From: Ferdinandcohnia humi_A
GTDB taxonomy: Bacteria; Bacillota; Bacilli; Bacillales; Bacillaceae_L
NCBI GenBank assembly: GCA_047608075.1
Contig: JBLKRX010000024.1
Location: 1 to 64,000 of the forward strand
Reading direction: 5' to 3'
DNA: 64,000 bases
This document shows positions 8,021-15,908 of the stretch, in pieces; position 1 is the stretch's first letter; each line of letters opens with the position of its first letter. The translations under genes were made by a program, and so were the position numbers. The notes beneath the pieces were generated by a model that was not told the DNA's origin, did not search any database, and saw nothing but the letters and a program-made list of their open reading frames with translations.

Positions 8021-8934
8021 AGCGGCTACCTAATCTGAAGTTGTCAATAGGTTCTATTCTTCTATTCTTCTTTATATTTATCGCTATTTTCGGTCCGCGT
8101 TTTGCTCCATATGATGTAGATTTTTCTAACCCTGTCAAGTGGGTTCAAACAGATGAAGGAGAACAGCTTCGGGGCTCACCATTTCCTCCTTCTAAAGAGA
8201 ACCTTTTTGGAACAGATAAGTGGGGGTTTGATATTCTAACACTCATGTTACACGGAGCAAGGTATACGGTTTTCGCGGCAATTGGAATTGCATTGGTAAG
8301 AGTGATAATTGGGGCTTCCTTGGGAATGTATCGTGGCTTACAAAGTAAAGAAGTAAAGAAGAAACCAAAAGTAACCGTGTTAAGTGGGATACCTCCCTTT
8401 CTGCTGGTTTTTTTTGTTATGGTAGGTATATCTATTCAGTCATCATTAGATACAATGACGTTAATTTATTTGCAAAGTGTATTGATGATTATAGTTGGTA
8501 TCCCTGGAGTACATGAATCAATGTGCGCAAGAACAATAGAAATTGTGAAATTGCCTTTTGTTGTAGCTTCGCAAACGGTAGGTGGAAGTAGATTACATAT
8601 TCTGAAAGAGCATATTTTACCAATGATGACAGGTAGTATTGTTCTTACTTTTGTAAATGAAGTAATACTCGTTCTGAACTTAATAGGGCAGCTAGCTATT
8701 TTTGACCTGTTCTTTGGTGGCACAGAGCTCCAAATATCACCTACTATTTATTTATCAATTACTAATGAATGGGCAGGGTTAATAGCTCACTCGAGAATGA
8801 ATTTTTATTTTACAAAATGGGTAGTACTATTTCCTTTAATGGGGTATCTACTCTATCTTTTTTCCTTTTATTTATTGTTGATTGGGATTAAAGAGATGCA
8901 AAGGGGGAAATATCGATCACAAGCTTATTTATAG
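8017..8934 (+). CDS. Opp/Dpp-type ABC permease subunit (OppC-like), orphan pair 1
   Basis: 305 residues; its ATG overlaps the stop of the upstream permease (ATGA), implying translational coupling. It has an N-terminal helix, then the conserved extracytoplasmic GTDKWGFDILTLMLHGARY segment found in OppC/DppC proteins, about five more helices, and the EAA-like loop ASQTVGGSRLHILKEHILPM. The usual glycine-rich EAA core is weak. With its partner it should form a heterodimeric channel. Substrate unknown. Confidence 0.82.
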   Translation: MKRLPNLKLSIGSILLFFFIFIAIFGPRFAPYDVDFSNPVKWVQTDEGEQLRGSPFPPSKENLFGTDKWGFDILTLMLHGARYTVFAAIGIALVRVIIGASLGMYRGLQSKEVKKKPKVTVLSGIPPFLLVFFVMVGISIQSSLDTMTLIYLQSVLMIIVGIPGVHESMCARTIEIVKLPFVVASQTVGGSRLHILKEHILPMMTGSIVLTFVNEVILVLNLIGQLAIFDLFFGGTELQISPTIYLSITNEWAGLIAHSRMNFYFTKWVVLFPLMGYLLYLFSFYLLLIGIKEMQRGKYRSQAYL

Positions 8935-8992
8935 ATTTACAAATGCTGATATTAATAACATCAACAATAGTTTGTGAAAAGGGGTAGCGATT

Positions 8993-9094
8993 ATGTTCAG
9001 CTATCTCTTTTTAATTTGGACGATTTTTGTTTATCTTGGATTCTTTTGGTTTTACCCCACAATTATACTGCCTAAAATATCTAGTTGTAGGTAA
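8993..9094 (+). CDS. Possible 33-aa membrane peptide
   Basis: ATG after AAAAGGGG at an eight-base spacing opens a frame encoding MFSYLFLIWTIFVYLGFF and ending ISSCR: one hydrophobic helix with a short tail. It follows the permease pair by about 60 bp. Its small size means it may be chance; it would be the last gene of that operon if real. Confidence 0.3.
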   Translation: MFSYLFLIWTIFVYLGFFWFYPTIILPKISSCR

Positions 9095-9232
9095 CCTAGG
9101 AAAAATATTCGACTTACAGGAGAACTTAATAACAAAAAATTGTTATCATATTATTAATGCTTTTATCAATTTCGTTTATGAGATTCAAAAAACACATAGA
9201 AACAGATAACATGGAAGGGGATATTTAAATTT

Positions 9233-9745
9233 ATGAACGAGAGAGATGCAAAGTATTGGATAACCAAACTCGGGCTGGAGCCACATCCAGAAGGAGGATT
9301 TTATAAAAGTACATATACATCTAAACAATCGGTGCCAGTAGAAAGAGAAGGCAATGAGGATACTATTAGAAATCTATATACCAGTATTTACTTCCTCTTG
9401 AGGTCGGAGGATATATCACATTTTCATAGACTTCAATCGGATGAACTCTGGTATTACCACGGGGGTAGCTCATTGACGATTCATATCATCGATGAGAATG
9501 GGAATTATCAAGAAAGAAAGCTTGGTTTACAGATTGATAACGATGAGGTACCACAAGTGCTCGTACCAAGGAATACAATATTTGGATCATCAGTTATGGA
9601 AGAGGATACCTTTGCTATTGTAGGATGTATGGTTTCTCCAGGGTTTGATTTTGAGGATTTTGAATTATTTACGCAGGAGGAGCTACTAAAAAAGTATCCT
9701 CAGCATGAACAGATCATACGTAAGATGGCCCTTAAGTCGAAATAA
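9233..9745 (+). CDS. Cupin, DUF985 family
   Basis: 170-residue single-domain cupin of the DUF985 (YML079w-like) family. Typical are LGLEPHPEGGFYKSTY near the N-terminus, the metal-site-like HFHRLQSDELWYYHGG (about 62-77) and the ending VSPGFDFEDFELF. Members are cytosolic beta-barrels of uncertain enzymatic role, some acting on sugar nucleotides or small molecules. SD AAGGGGA precedes ATG. A strong inverted-repeat terminator follows, so it is probably transcribed alone or after the small peptide. Confidence 0.88.
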   Translation: MNERDAKYWITKLGLEPHPEGGFYKSTYTSKQSVPVEREGNEDTIRNLYTSIYFLLRSEDISHFHRLQSDELWYYHGGSSLTIHIIDENGNYQERKLGLQIDNDEVPQVLVPRNTIFGSSVMEEDTFAIVGCMVSPGFDFEDFELFTQEELLKKYPQHEQIIRKMALKSK

Positions 9746-9774
9746 ATAAGAGTTATTGGACTCCTGCCAAATTA

Positions 9775-9824
9775 TCAAACAAACATTTGTTTACCAGCAA
9801 TCAAATGTTTGTTTGAAAATTTTT
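9775..9824 (+). terminator. Terminator of cupin gene, CAAACAAA-type inverted repeat
   Basis: TCAAACAAACATTTG (9775-9789) pairs perfectly with 9802-9816 and is followed by AAATTTTT. One of several hairpins in the window built on CAAAC/GTTTG arms. Confidence 0.8.
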
Positions 9825-9857
9825 AATGCTTGTGGCTGTATGGGATAACCCACTATC

Positions 9858-9902
9858 CAAGCGTTTGTTTGAAGTGAAGTAGGCTCACAAAACAAACGTT
9901 TG
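9858..9902. repeat. CAAACGTTTG-type inverted repeat
   Basis: CAAGCGTTTGTTT and AAACAAACGTTTG form a 13-bp stem with one G-T pair around a 19-base loop. It resembles the dyads at 9775 and 38897-38988. Confidence 0.6.
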
Positions 9903-9911
9903 AATGACTAG

Positions 9912-9939
9912 AAAAGCCTACCGGTTGTGGTAGGCTTTT
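9912..9939. terminator. Bidirectional terminator
   Basis: AAAAGCCTACC ggttgt GGTAGGCTTTT sits just past the minus-strand lactonase stop and suits both directions. Confidence 0.85.
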
Positions 9940-9942
9940 GGT

Positions 9943-11004
9943 TTACTTATAGTTGAGAAACGTAACACAGACTGGGTTTGGAACTTGAATATCTGCTTGA
10001 AGCAATTCAAGAGTCCCAGAGGAAATGTCTCTAGAAAATAATACTAGGTTGCTTGAGTTTTGGTTAGATGCTACTAGGAAGGTTTCACTAGGATCAAGAA
10101 TAAAGTCCCTTGGCCAATCGCCTTCTGTTGATGTATGCTCCATAAAGCTTAATAAGCCGGTTTCTTGGTCGACACGAAAACTAGCAATACTATTATGACC
10201 TCGATTACCAGCATAAACGTATTTTCCATCGGAAGAAATATGAATGGCACTTCCTTGATTGTTTTCCGTGAAAGTAGATGGAATGGTAGAAATGGTTTGT
10301 ACTTCGGTAAAACTACCGTTTGTAGGATTGTAGGTAACGACAATCACTTCGGAGCTAAGTTCCGTCATGATATACGCGAATTTACCGCTTGGGTGAAACG
10401 TAAGATGTCTCGGTCCACTGCCAGGCTTTACAGCTAAGCTAGCAACCTCTTTTAGTACTCCGTCTTTTACATCGTAGGTAATTACCTTATCAATCCCTAA
10501 ATCAACAACAATGATATATTTTTCATCAGGAGTGAAACCTGAGTAGTGTACATGCGGCTTTTCCTGTCTTTCTTTATCTACGCTAGAACCCTCATGCTGA
10601 ACAACTGAAACTGGAGAGGTAAGTCTTCTGTCGGAATCAACCTGATAGGCTTCTACTGTCCCACGATGGTAGTGTGCAGTTACAACAAGGTCATTCGTAG
10701 AATTCACGCTAACATGGCATGGGGACGAACCCTCTGAAAGCTGCTCGCTTTGTTTAACGAGCTCCCCCGTCACACTGTTGATTTTAAAAGAAGAAACGCC
10801 ACCTAATATGCCTTCTTTAGCAACAGAGTATAGAAATTGAGAATTTTTACTGATTGCAACGTAAGTAGGATTGTCAAGACGCGCGACGGGTTTAACGTCA
10901 GTAATTTTTCTTTGCTCTGTATCTAATGTGAAACAATAAATTCCCTCACTATTACCGGTAGTATATGTACCAATATATCCAATGTATGTATTTGAGTTAG
11001 TCAA
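9943..11004 (-). CDS. 6-phosphogluconolactonase-type beta-propeller (YkgB-like)
   Basis: 353 residues of the lactonase family (PF10282), a seven-bladed beta-propeller. Blade features recur: YIGTYTTGNSEGIYCF at the start, NPTYVAISKNSQFLYSV, GSGPRHLTFHPSGKFAYIMTE and WPRDFILDPSETFLVASNQ. In B. subtilis the relative YkgB hydrolyses 6-phosphogluconolactone in the oxidative pentose phosphate pathway; other family members use different lactones. The start is TTG after GAGGA. No partner pathway gene is adjacent, so it appears monocistronic. Confidence 0.85.
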   Translation of the reverse strand: MTNSNTYIGYIGTYTTGNSEGIYCFTLDTEQRKITDVKPVARLDNPTYVAISKNSQFLYSVAKEGILGGVSSFKINSVTGELVKQSEQLSEGSSPCHVSVNSTNDLVVTAHYHRGTVEAYQVDSDRRLTSPVSVVQHEGSSVDKERQEKPHVHYSGFTPDEKYIIVVDLGIDKVITYDVKDGVLKEVASLAVKPGSGPRHLTFHPSGKFAYIMTELSSEVIVVTYNPTNGSFTEVQTISTIPSTFTENNQGSAIHISSDGKYVYAGNRGHNSIASFRVDQETGLLSFMEHTSTEGDWPRDFILDPSETFLVASNQNSSNLVLFSRDISSGTLELLQADIQVPNPVCVTFLNYK

Positions 11005-11146
11005 TTTGATTCCTCATTTCTAGCTTCTTTTTACATTGATTGTAGCTAATTTTACATGCAGAGTCCAATTCGAAAACAATTTCTCCCTACAATTATCGTT
11101 AATGTCTTAAACAATTTGACATGCCAAATATGAAGAAGGAGTATTG

Positions 11147-11260
11147 GTGGATATGTCCCTTTCATTTTTTTATACTTCAGGTTTATCCTTTCGGTTACAT
11201 AATGGGATTAATCAGTATGTTCATCATATTGTAGAGGAGATGTTATGGTACCGTTGGTAA
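11147..11260 (+). CDS. Possible small protein of 35-37 aa
   Basis: AAGAAGGAG is followed at five bases by GTG (11147), or by an in-frame ATG at 11153, opening MSLSFFYTSGLSFRLHNG and ending HIVEEMLWYRW. The good SD is the only support; no family is recognised. It lies in the 353-bp gap between the lactonase and the HD-GYP gene, which otherwise shows nothing clear. Confidence 0.3.
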   Translation: MDMSLSFFYTSGLSFRLHNGINQYVHHIVEEMLWYRW

Positions 11261-11357
11261 GTTTAGTCGAATATTGCTGAATATTGGAAAATTTTTTCTT
11301 CCTAATAGAGTAAAACATGATAAAATAGGATTACTTTAGAGTGGAGGCAATGTTTAC

Positions 11358-12803
11358 ATGAAGAATTATAGCTATATGGGCCCTTTACTTGCTGTAGGAA
11401 TACCATTTCTCTTATTTGAGTCTCTTAGAAATGGATTACTGTATGACCCACATCTCATGATGCCGAATGGACACTTCTATATTGTAAGTATAGTAGCAAC
11501 CTTGTCTACAATCCTTTCAATTGCTGTTGGTATTGTTGGTAAGCGATTACGTAATATAAAAGTAACTATTTTGGCATTAGCTTTTATTTCTATAACAATA
11601 TTGTTTATGTTGCATGGGCTATCGACACCTCATTTTATCTTACCAGAAACACATGTAGCTGGTGTGGCAGCGCAACTTAGTATGTTAGTCGCGACTATTT
11701 GGCTGTGGTTGTCCTCTTTGCCAACAGACAATAAAGTGATAGATTGGCTCTCTAGAAAACATAGGTATTTGCTTCCGAGTTGGGGAATAGTACTAGGGAT
11801 ATTTGGGTTACTATGTATGCTTTTTCCGCATGTAATAAATTTTATACCAATTGATATAAATCCAATTAATTGGGTTGTTACTGTTATTATTCTATTTCTT
11901 AATCTTATTACATCATATCGGTACTATCAGACATACAGATTTACAAGATTCCCATTACAATTAGCAATCGTCTATAGTGCAGCGCTGTTTATCTTGTCAC
12001 AGTACATTATGATTACTGGTGAGAAGTGGAACCTTAGCTGGTGGCTGTATCATTTGCTATTACTTGCAGCCATGGTTGTAATGATTATTGGCCTAGTAAA
12101 ACAATATGCAGTTAAAGGAAGTCTTGCAGAGGGACTACGGTCACTATTTGTAAAGGATCCTATTGAGCAAATTACAAGTAGTGCTTCACCAAGTGTAAAA
12201 GCCCTTGTTATTTCAACGGAGAAGAAGGATGCCTACACTGCAGGTCATACATTTCGAGTAACTATGTATGCGGTTAAGCTAGCCGAAGAACTTAGGTTAA
12301 AGCCCGAACAAATAAGAGCGATAGCTCATGGTGGATTGGTACATGACGTAGGTAAAATTAGCATTCCAGATTCTATTCTTAACAAGCCTGGCAAATTGTC
12401 GCCTAATGAAAGAATCGAGATTGAAAAACATCCTGAATATGGATATGACATGTGTAGAGAGCTTGGCTTTATGAAAGATGAATTGAGCATCATTCGTTTT
12501 CATCATGAAAAATGGGATGGGTCTGGATATCCTGATAGGCTGAGTAAAACAGAGATTCCGTTACTAGCAAGAATAGTAGCAGTTGCGGATGTATACGATG
12601 CTCTCACCTCTGAAAGATCATATCGGAAGGCTTGGACCCACAACCAGGCAATTGAGTTTTTAATTGAACAAAAAGGGATTCATTTTGATCCTAGCTGTGT
12701 CGATGCTTGGGTAAATCTTTGTGAACGTGAACCATCTGTTTATCAATATCCATCAAATGCAATAAAGAATAATAGTACAGGATTTTTACTTTCCTCTTTC
12801 TAA
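11358..12803 (+). CDS. Membrane HD-GYP domain protein
   Basis: 481 residues. The N-terminal half (about 1-250) has roughly eight membrane helices forming a sensory module. The C-terminal half is an HD-GYP domain with H297, HD-VGK (329-333), HHEKWDGSGYP (382-392) and VADVYDALTSER (409-420). The GYP signature and metal ligands look intact. The family hydrolyses cyclic di-GMP or related cyclic dinucleotides, so this is probably a membrane-anchored phosphodiesterase. SD AGTGGAGG lies somewhat far from ATG. It is transcribed alone, ending at a strong terminator. Confidence 0.88.
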   Translation: MKNYSYMGPLLAVGIPFLLFESLRNGLLYDPHLMMPNGHFYIVSIVATLSTILSIAVGIVGKRLRNIKVTILALAFISITILFMLHGLSTPHFILPETHVAGVAAQLSMLVATIWLWLSSLPTDNKVIDWLSRKHRYLLPSWGIVLGIFGLLCMLFPHVINFIPIDINPINWVVTVIILFLNLITSYRYYQTYRFTRFPLQLAIVYSAALFILSQYIMITGEKWNLSWWLYHLLLLAAMVVMIIGLVKQYAVKGSLAEGLRSLFVKDPIEQITSSASPSVKALVISTEKKDAYTAGHTFRVTMYAVKLAEELRLKPEQIRAIAHGGLVHDVGKISIPDSILNKPGKLSPNERIEIEKHPEYGYDMCRELGFMKDELSIIRFHHEKWDGSGYPDRLSKTEIPLLARIVAVADVYDALTSERSYRKAWTHNQAIEFLIEQKGIHFDPSCVDAWVNLCEREPSVYQYPSNAIKNNSTGFLLSSF

Positions 12804-12813
12804 AACTGAAAAG

Positions 12814-12837
12814 GGTGCCAAATGGCATCTTTTTTTT
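12814..12837 (+). terminator. Terminator of HD-GYP gene
   Basis: GGTGCCA aa TGGCATC followed by eight T residues, ten bases after the stop. Confidence 0.9.
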
Positions 12838-12999
12838 ACACCTTTTCCAATTGCTCTGCCTATGCTGAGTTTTTCTAAATGGTGATAAAATTTTGTACCA
12901 ATTAACGACTTTACATGTGTAATTTCGAAAACATTCGACAAATTACGTCCTCTTTTCCTATAAAAAATGTCCTGTATTTCAATGGTTTAAAGCGTTTAT

Positions 13000-13028
13000 A
13001 GAGCAATTGGTATTCTTGAGAGCAATTG
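13000..13028 (+). promoter_or_regulatory. Direct repeat upstream of tyrosine phenol-lyase
   Basis: AGAGCAATTG occurs twice, at 13000-13009 and 13019-13028 (19-bp spacing, near two helical turns), about 60-85 bp before the gene. It is a candidate activator or CRE-like control site; no regulator is known from the sequence. Confidence 0.35.
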
Positions 13029-13086
13029 CAAGGTTATTTTACATTATAGATAGATTGAATATTCAAAAAGTAAAGGGGAATTTGAT

Positions 13087-14505
13087 ATGAAGAGAAGGAC
13101 TGCAGAGCCATATAAAATAAAGGCTGTCGAACCGCTAGCTATGCTATCGTATGAAGAAAGAAAAGACGCACTAGAGAGAGCGGGGTATAACACATTTCTG
13201 ATTGATTCTCATGATGTATATATTGACCTTTTAACTGATAGTGGTACGAGTGCAATGAGTGACCGTCAATGGGGAGCCTTAATGGTTGGAGACGAGGCAT
13301 ATGCAGGTAGCAAAAGCTGGAAGAAACTAGAGCAGGCAGTCCGAGAGGTATACGGATATAAATATGTACTTCCTACACACCAAGGTCGTGGTGCAGAGAA
13401 TCTATTGTCACAACTAAAAATTAAACAAGGGGATGTTGTACCAGGGAATATGTATTTTACAACAACCCGTGCACATCAAGAATTAAATGGAGCTAGATTT
13501 GTAGATATTATTATAGACGAGGCTCATGACCCGTCGTATGAACATCCCTTCAAAGGAAATGTAGACATAAAGAAGCTTGAAAGCCTAATCCATGAAGTAG
13601 GATCAGAACGAATTCCATATGTATGTTTAGCAGTTACCGTTAATATGGCAGGTGGCCAGCCGGTTAGTATGCAAAACATGAAGGAAGTATATGAATTATG
13701 TCAGTATCATGGGATTGACGTTATGCTTGATGCCACCCGTTGTGTTGAAAATGCTTATTTTATTAAAGAGAGGGAAGCAGGTTATGAGAATCATAAAATT
13801 AAAGACATCTTGAAAGAAATGTTTTCTTATTCAGATGGATGTACAATGAGTGGGAAAAAGGACTGCCTTGTAAATATTGGTGGGTTTCTTGCTATGAATG
13901 ATGAAGAACTGTATGCACGTTCACGTGAATTGGTTGTTGTGTATGAAGGAATGCCATCATATGGTGGTATGGCGGGCCGTGATATGGAGGCAATGGCTCA
14001 AGGAATTTATGAATCTATTGATGATCATTATATTCAGCATCGCATCCAACAAGTCCGTTATCTTGGCCAGCAATTGATTGATGCAGGAATTCCAGTCGTT
14101 CAACCAATTGGAGGTCATGCAGTCTATTTAGATGCGAGACAATTTTTGTCTCACTTATCTCAAGAGGAATTTCCAGCCCAAGCATTGGCAGCTGCTCTTT
14201 ATCTAGATTCTGGAGTAAGAGCGATGGAGCGTGGAATTGTCTCGGCTGGTCGGAATAAAGATACAGGAGAACATAATAAACCGAAATTAGAGCTAGTAAG
14301 ATTGACAATCCCCCGAAGAGTATACACAAATAATCATATGGATGTTGTTGCTGATTCTGTCATCGCGCTATATGAAAAAAGAAGAAATATTAGTGGGTTA
14401 CGAATGGATTATGAACCGCCTACACTCCGATTCTTTAATGCGAGATTTTCACCACTTGCACAGAATGCTGAATTAATTGCGGATCACGAATTGGTAGAAG
14501 GATAA
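13087..14505 (+). CDS. tpl: Tyrosine phenol-lyase (beta-tyrosinase)
   Basis: 472-residue PLP enzyme of the tryptophanase family that splits L-tyrosine to phenol, pyruvate and ammonia. It follows Citrobacter TPL rather than TnaA: GNMYFTTTRAHQELNGA (120-136), MSGKKDCLVNIGGFL (254-268), VVVYEGMPSYGG (283-294) and RAMERGIVSAGRN (378-390). Residues equivalent to TPL Tyr71, Thr124, Lys257, Arg381 and Phe448/449 are present as Y72, T125, K258, R382 and F449/F450; the Arg and Thr recognise the phenol ring hydroxyl and distinguish TPL from tryptophanase. The C-terminus is longer by about 10 residues. No tyrosine transporter or TyrR is adjacent. SD AAGGGGA before ATG. Confidence 0.93.
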   Translation: MKRRTAEPYKIKAVEPLAMLSYEERKDALERAGYNTFLIDSHDVYIDLLTDSGTSAMSDRQWGALMVGDEAYAGSKSWKKLEQAVREVYGYKYVLPTHQGRGAENLLSQLKIKQGDVVPGNMYFTTTRAHQELNGARFVDIIIDEAHDPSYEHPFKGNVDIKKLESLIHEVGSERIPYVCLAVTVNMAGGQPVSMQNMKEVYELCQYHGIDVMLDATRCVENAYFIKEREAGYENHKIKDILKEMFSYSDGCTMSGKKDCLVNIGGFLAMNDEELYARSRELVVVYEGMPSYGGMAGRDMEAMAQGIYESIDDHYIQHRIQQVRYLGQQLIDAGIPVVQPIGGHAVYLDARQFLSHLSQEEFPAQALAAALYLDSGVRAMERGIVSAGRNKDTGEHNKPKLELVRLTIPRRVYTNNHMDVVADSVIALYEKRRNISGLRMDYEPPTLRFFNARFSPLAQNAELIADHELVEG

Positions 14506-14509
14506 TTGT

Positions 14510-14541
14510 AAGGTGTTCTCCCTAAATGGGGAGTGCACCTT
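14510..14541 (+). terminator. Terminator of tyrosine phenol-lyase
   Basis: AAGGTG tt CTCCC taaat GGGGAG tg CACCTT, six bases after the stop; the T-run is weak (TGTATT). Confidence 0.7.
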
Positions 14542-14560
14542 GTATTAAAAGAAAGAAAAG

Positions 14561-14700
14561 ATATAAAATTTTGAACATAGTTTTCAATGTCAGCGCAAGC
14601 GGCCTACCCTCTCAAGGTCAAATAACCTGTTGCAAAAAAAGTCAAAGAACGTTTTTTACAACAAAATATTTCTTGTCTGGGGTGAGCAAGGCGCTTGCGC
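14561..14700 (+). repeat. Dispersed GCGCAAGCG element, copy 1 (short)
   Basis: Leader ATAAAATTTTGAACATAG (14563-14580), then GCGCAAGCG at 14593-14601, a middle with AAGTCAAAGAACG, and the inverted terminus GCGCTTGCGC at 14691-14700. Same family as the copies at 28520, 32026, 52855 and 54872, here without the long internal modules. It lies between the lyase terminator and the end of the minus-strand ATPase. Confidence 0.85.
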
Positions 14701-14731
14701 ATTTTTTATGTAAATGTAATAAAGGTGAATA

Positions 14732-15511
14732 TTACAGCTTTCGTAGAAGGGTTGGTCGTTGATTCTCCCATTTTACTTCAACAGACAGATTAAAAAATGC
14801 CGTAAGTACGTTACTCGCAATGATGTCTTTAGTATTTCCTGAAGCGAAAATTTGTCCGCTTTTTAAAAGTAATGTTTTATTAAAAACAGGTAGTATTTCA
14901 TTTAGATGATGGGTTACATAGATCAAGGTTGGTTCGTTTCGTTTATTTGCTAAATTGTTGATAGACTCTAGGAGCTTTTCTTGTGCAAGGAAGTCTAAGC
15001 CATTAGTGGGTTCATCAAGAATGAGTAATAGCGGTTCAGTCATTAAAGATCGAGCGATAAGAACACGCTGTTTTTCCCCTTGTGATAGAGTAGAATACCT
15101 ACGGTTTGCATACTCCGAACAACCGAACTCCTCTAACAATGTAATTGCTTTTTCTCTCATTTCATCCGTTGGGGTTTCGTATAATCCAATAGAAGCAAAA
15201 GCACCACTAAGGACTACCTCAAAGGCATTGTTTTGTGGATAAAACTTTTCTTGTAAAGAGGACGAAACAAACCCGATTTTTTTACGAAGTTGTTCACCCA
15301 AATACGTTTTGCCAAACTCCATCCCTAAGACAGAGACATTACCTGTAGAAGGGAAACTATACGCGTTTATAATATTTAGAATAGCAGTCTTACCAGAACC
15401 ATTTAAACCATATAAAACCCAATGCTCTCCTTTTTCAATGCTCCAATTAATATTTTGTAGAATGCATTCATCATCACGTTGCAAAGACACTTTATCAAAA
15501 CATAAAACCAT
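14732..15511 (-). CDS. ABC transporter ATP-binding protein, YlmA-like
   Basis: 259-residue ATPase with Walker A GLNGSGKT (about 35-42), Q-loop region GFVSSSLQEKF, signature LSQGEKQRVLIARSL, Walker B LLLILDEPTNGLD and the switch histidine in YVTHHLNE. The pattern resembles B. subtilis YlmA, a stand-alone ATPase of the ModF/YlmA type. No permease is next to it, so its partner is unknown; a non-transport role is possible. SD AAAGGAGGG precedes ATG. The gene converges on the dispersed repeat and has no clear terminator of its own. Confidence 0.83.
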   Translation of the reverse strand: MVLCFDKVSLQRDDECILQNINWSIEKGEHWVLYGLNGSGKTAILNIINAYSFPSTGNVSVLGMEFGKTYLGEQLRKKIGFVSSSLQEKFYPQNNAFEVVLSGAFASIGLYETPTDEMREKAITLLEEFGCSEYANRRYSTLSQGEKQRVLIARSLMTEPLLLILDEPTNGLDFLAQEKLLESINNLANKRNEPTLIYVTHHLNEILPVFNKTLLLKSGQIFASGNTKDIIASNVLTAFFNLSVEVKWENQRPTLLRKL

Positions 15512-15908
15512 ATGAACCCTCCTTTTATACCTTTCATCATACCAAAAGAATAATAGTCTTTGTTTCTAATTTTCAGCCAACTTAAAGATAAAGCGAGTTC
15601 TTGGGAGAGGGTTATTCGTGCAATGTTGCTAGATGGTGTTCCGAACAAAATTTTAATAAGAAAAAGGAAAAAAATGCTAAAGTGTAGAATGACTATAAAA
15701 CATAAATTAGATAGGGGGATGATGTTATTGAAATGTTATATAAACTCTATTAATTATAGAAGTAGGGTTGAAAACAAATGAAGAGGGAATCTGTTGATGA
15801 TTAAAACTGAGAAAAAACGTATAAGATTCGTAATTATATAGATTTAGATGCGTATTAGCACTGTTCATTTTTCTAAATGGTTAAAAGATTAAACTAAGGA
15901 GGCATAGC
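15512..15908. other. Intergenic stretch without recognised content
   Basis: 397 bp, AT-rich. Short frames occur on both strands but none has a convincing SD and start pair or family resemblance. I see no structured element. Confidence 0.5.

Noticed and set aside
9027..9209. 60-codon frame
   Set aside because: No SD, overlaps the small membrane peptide frame, and no recognisable protein.
14526..14762. 78-codon frame
   Set aside because: It crosses a terminator and dispersed repeat copy 1.
15560..15781. 73-codon frame after ATPase
   Set aside because: No convincing SD, basic low-complexity product, and no family.
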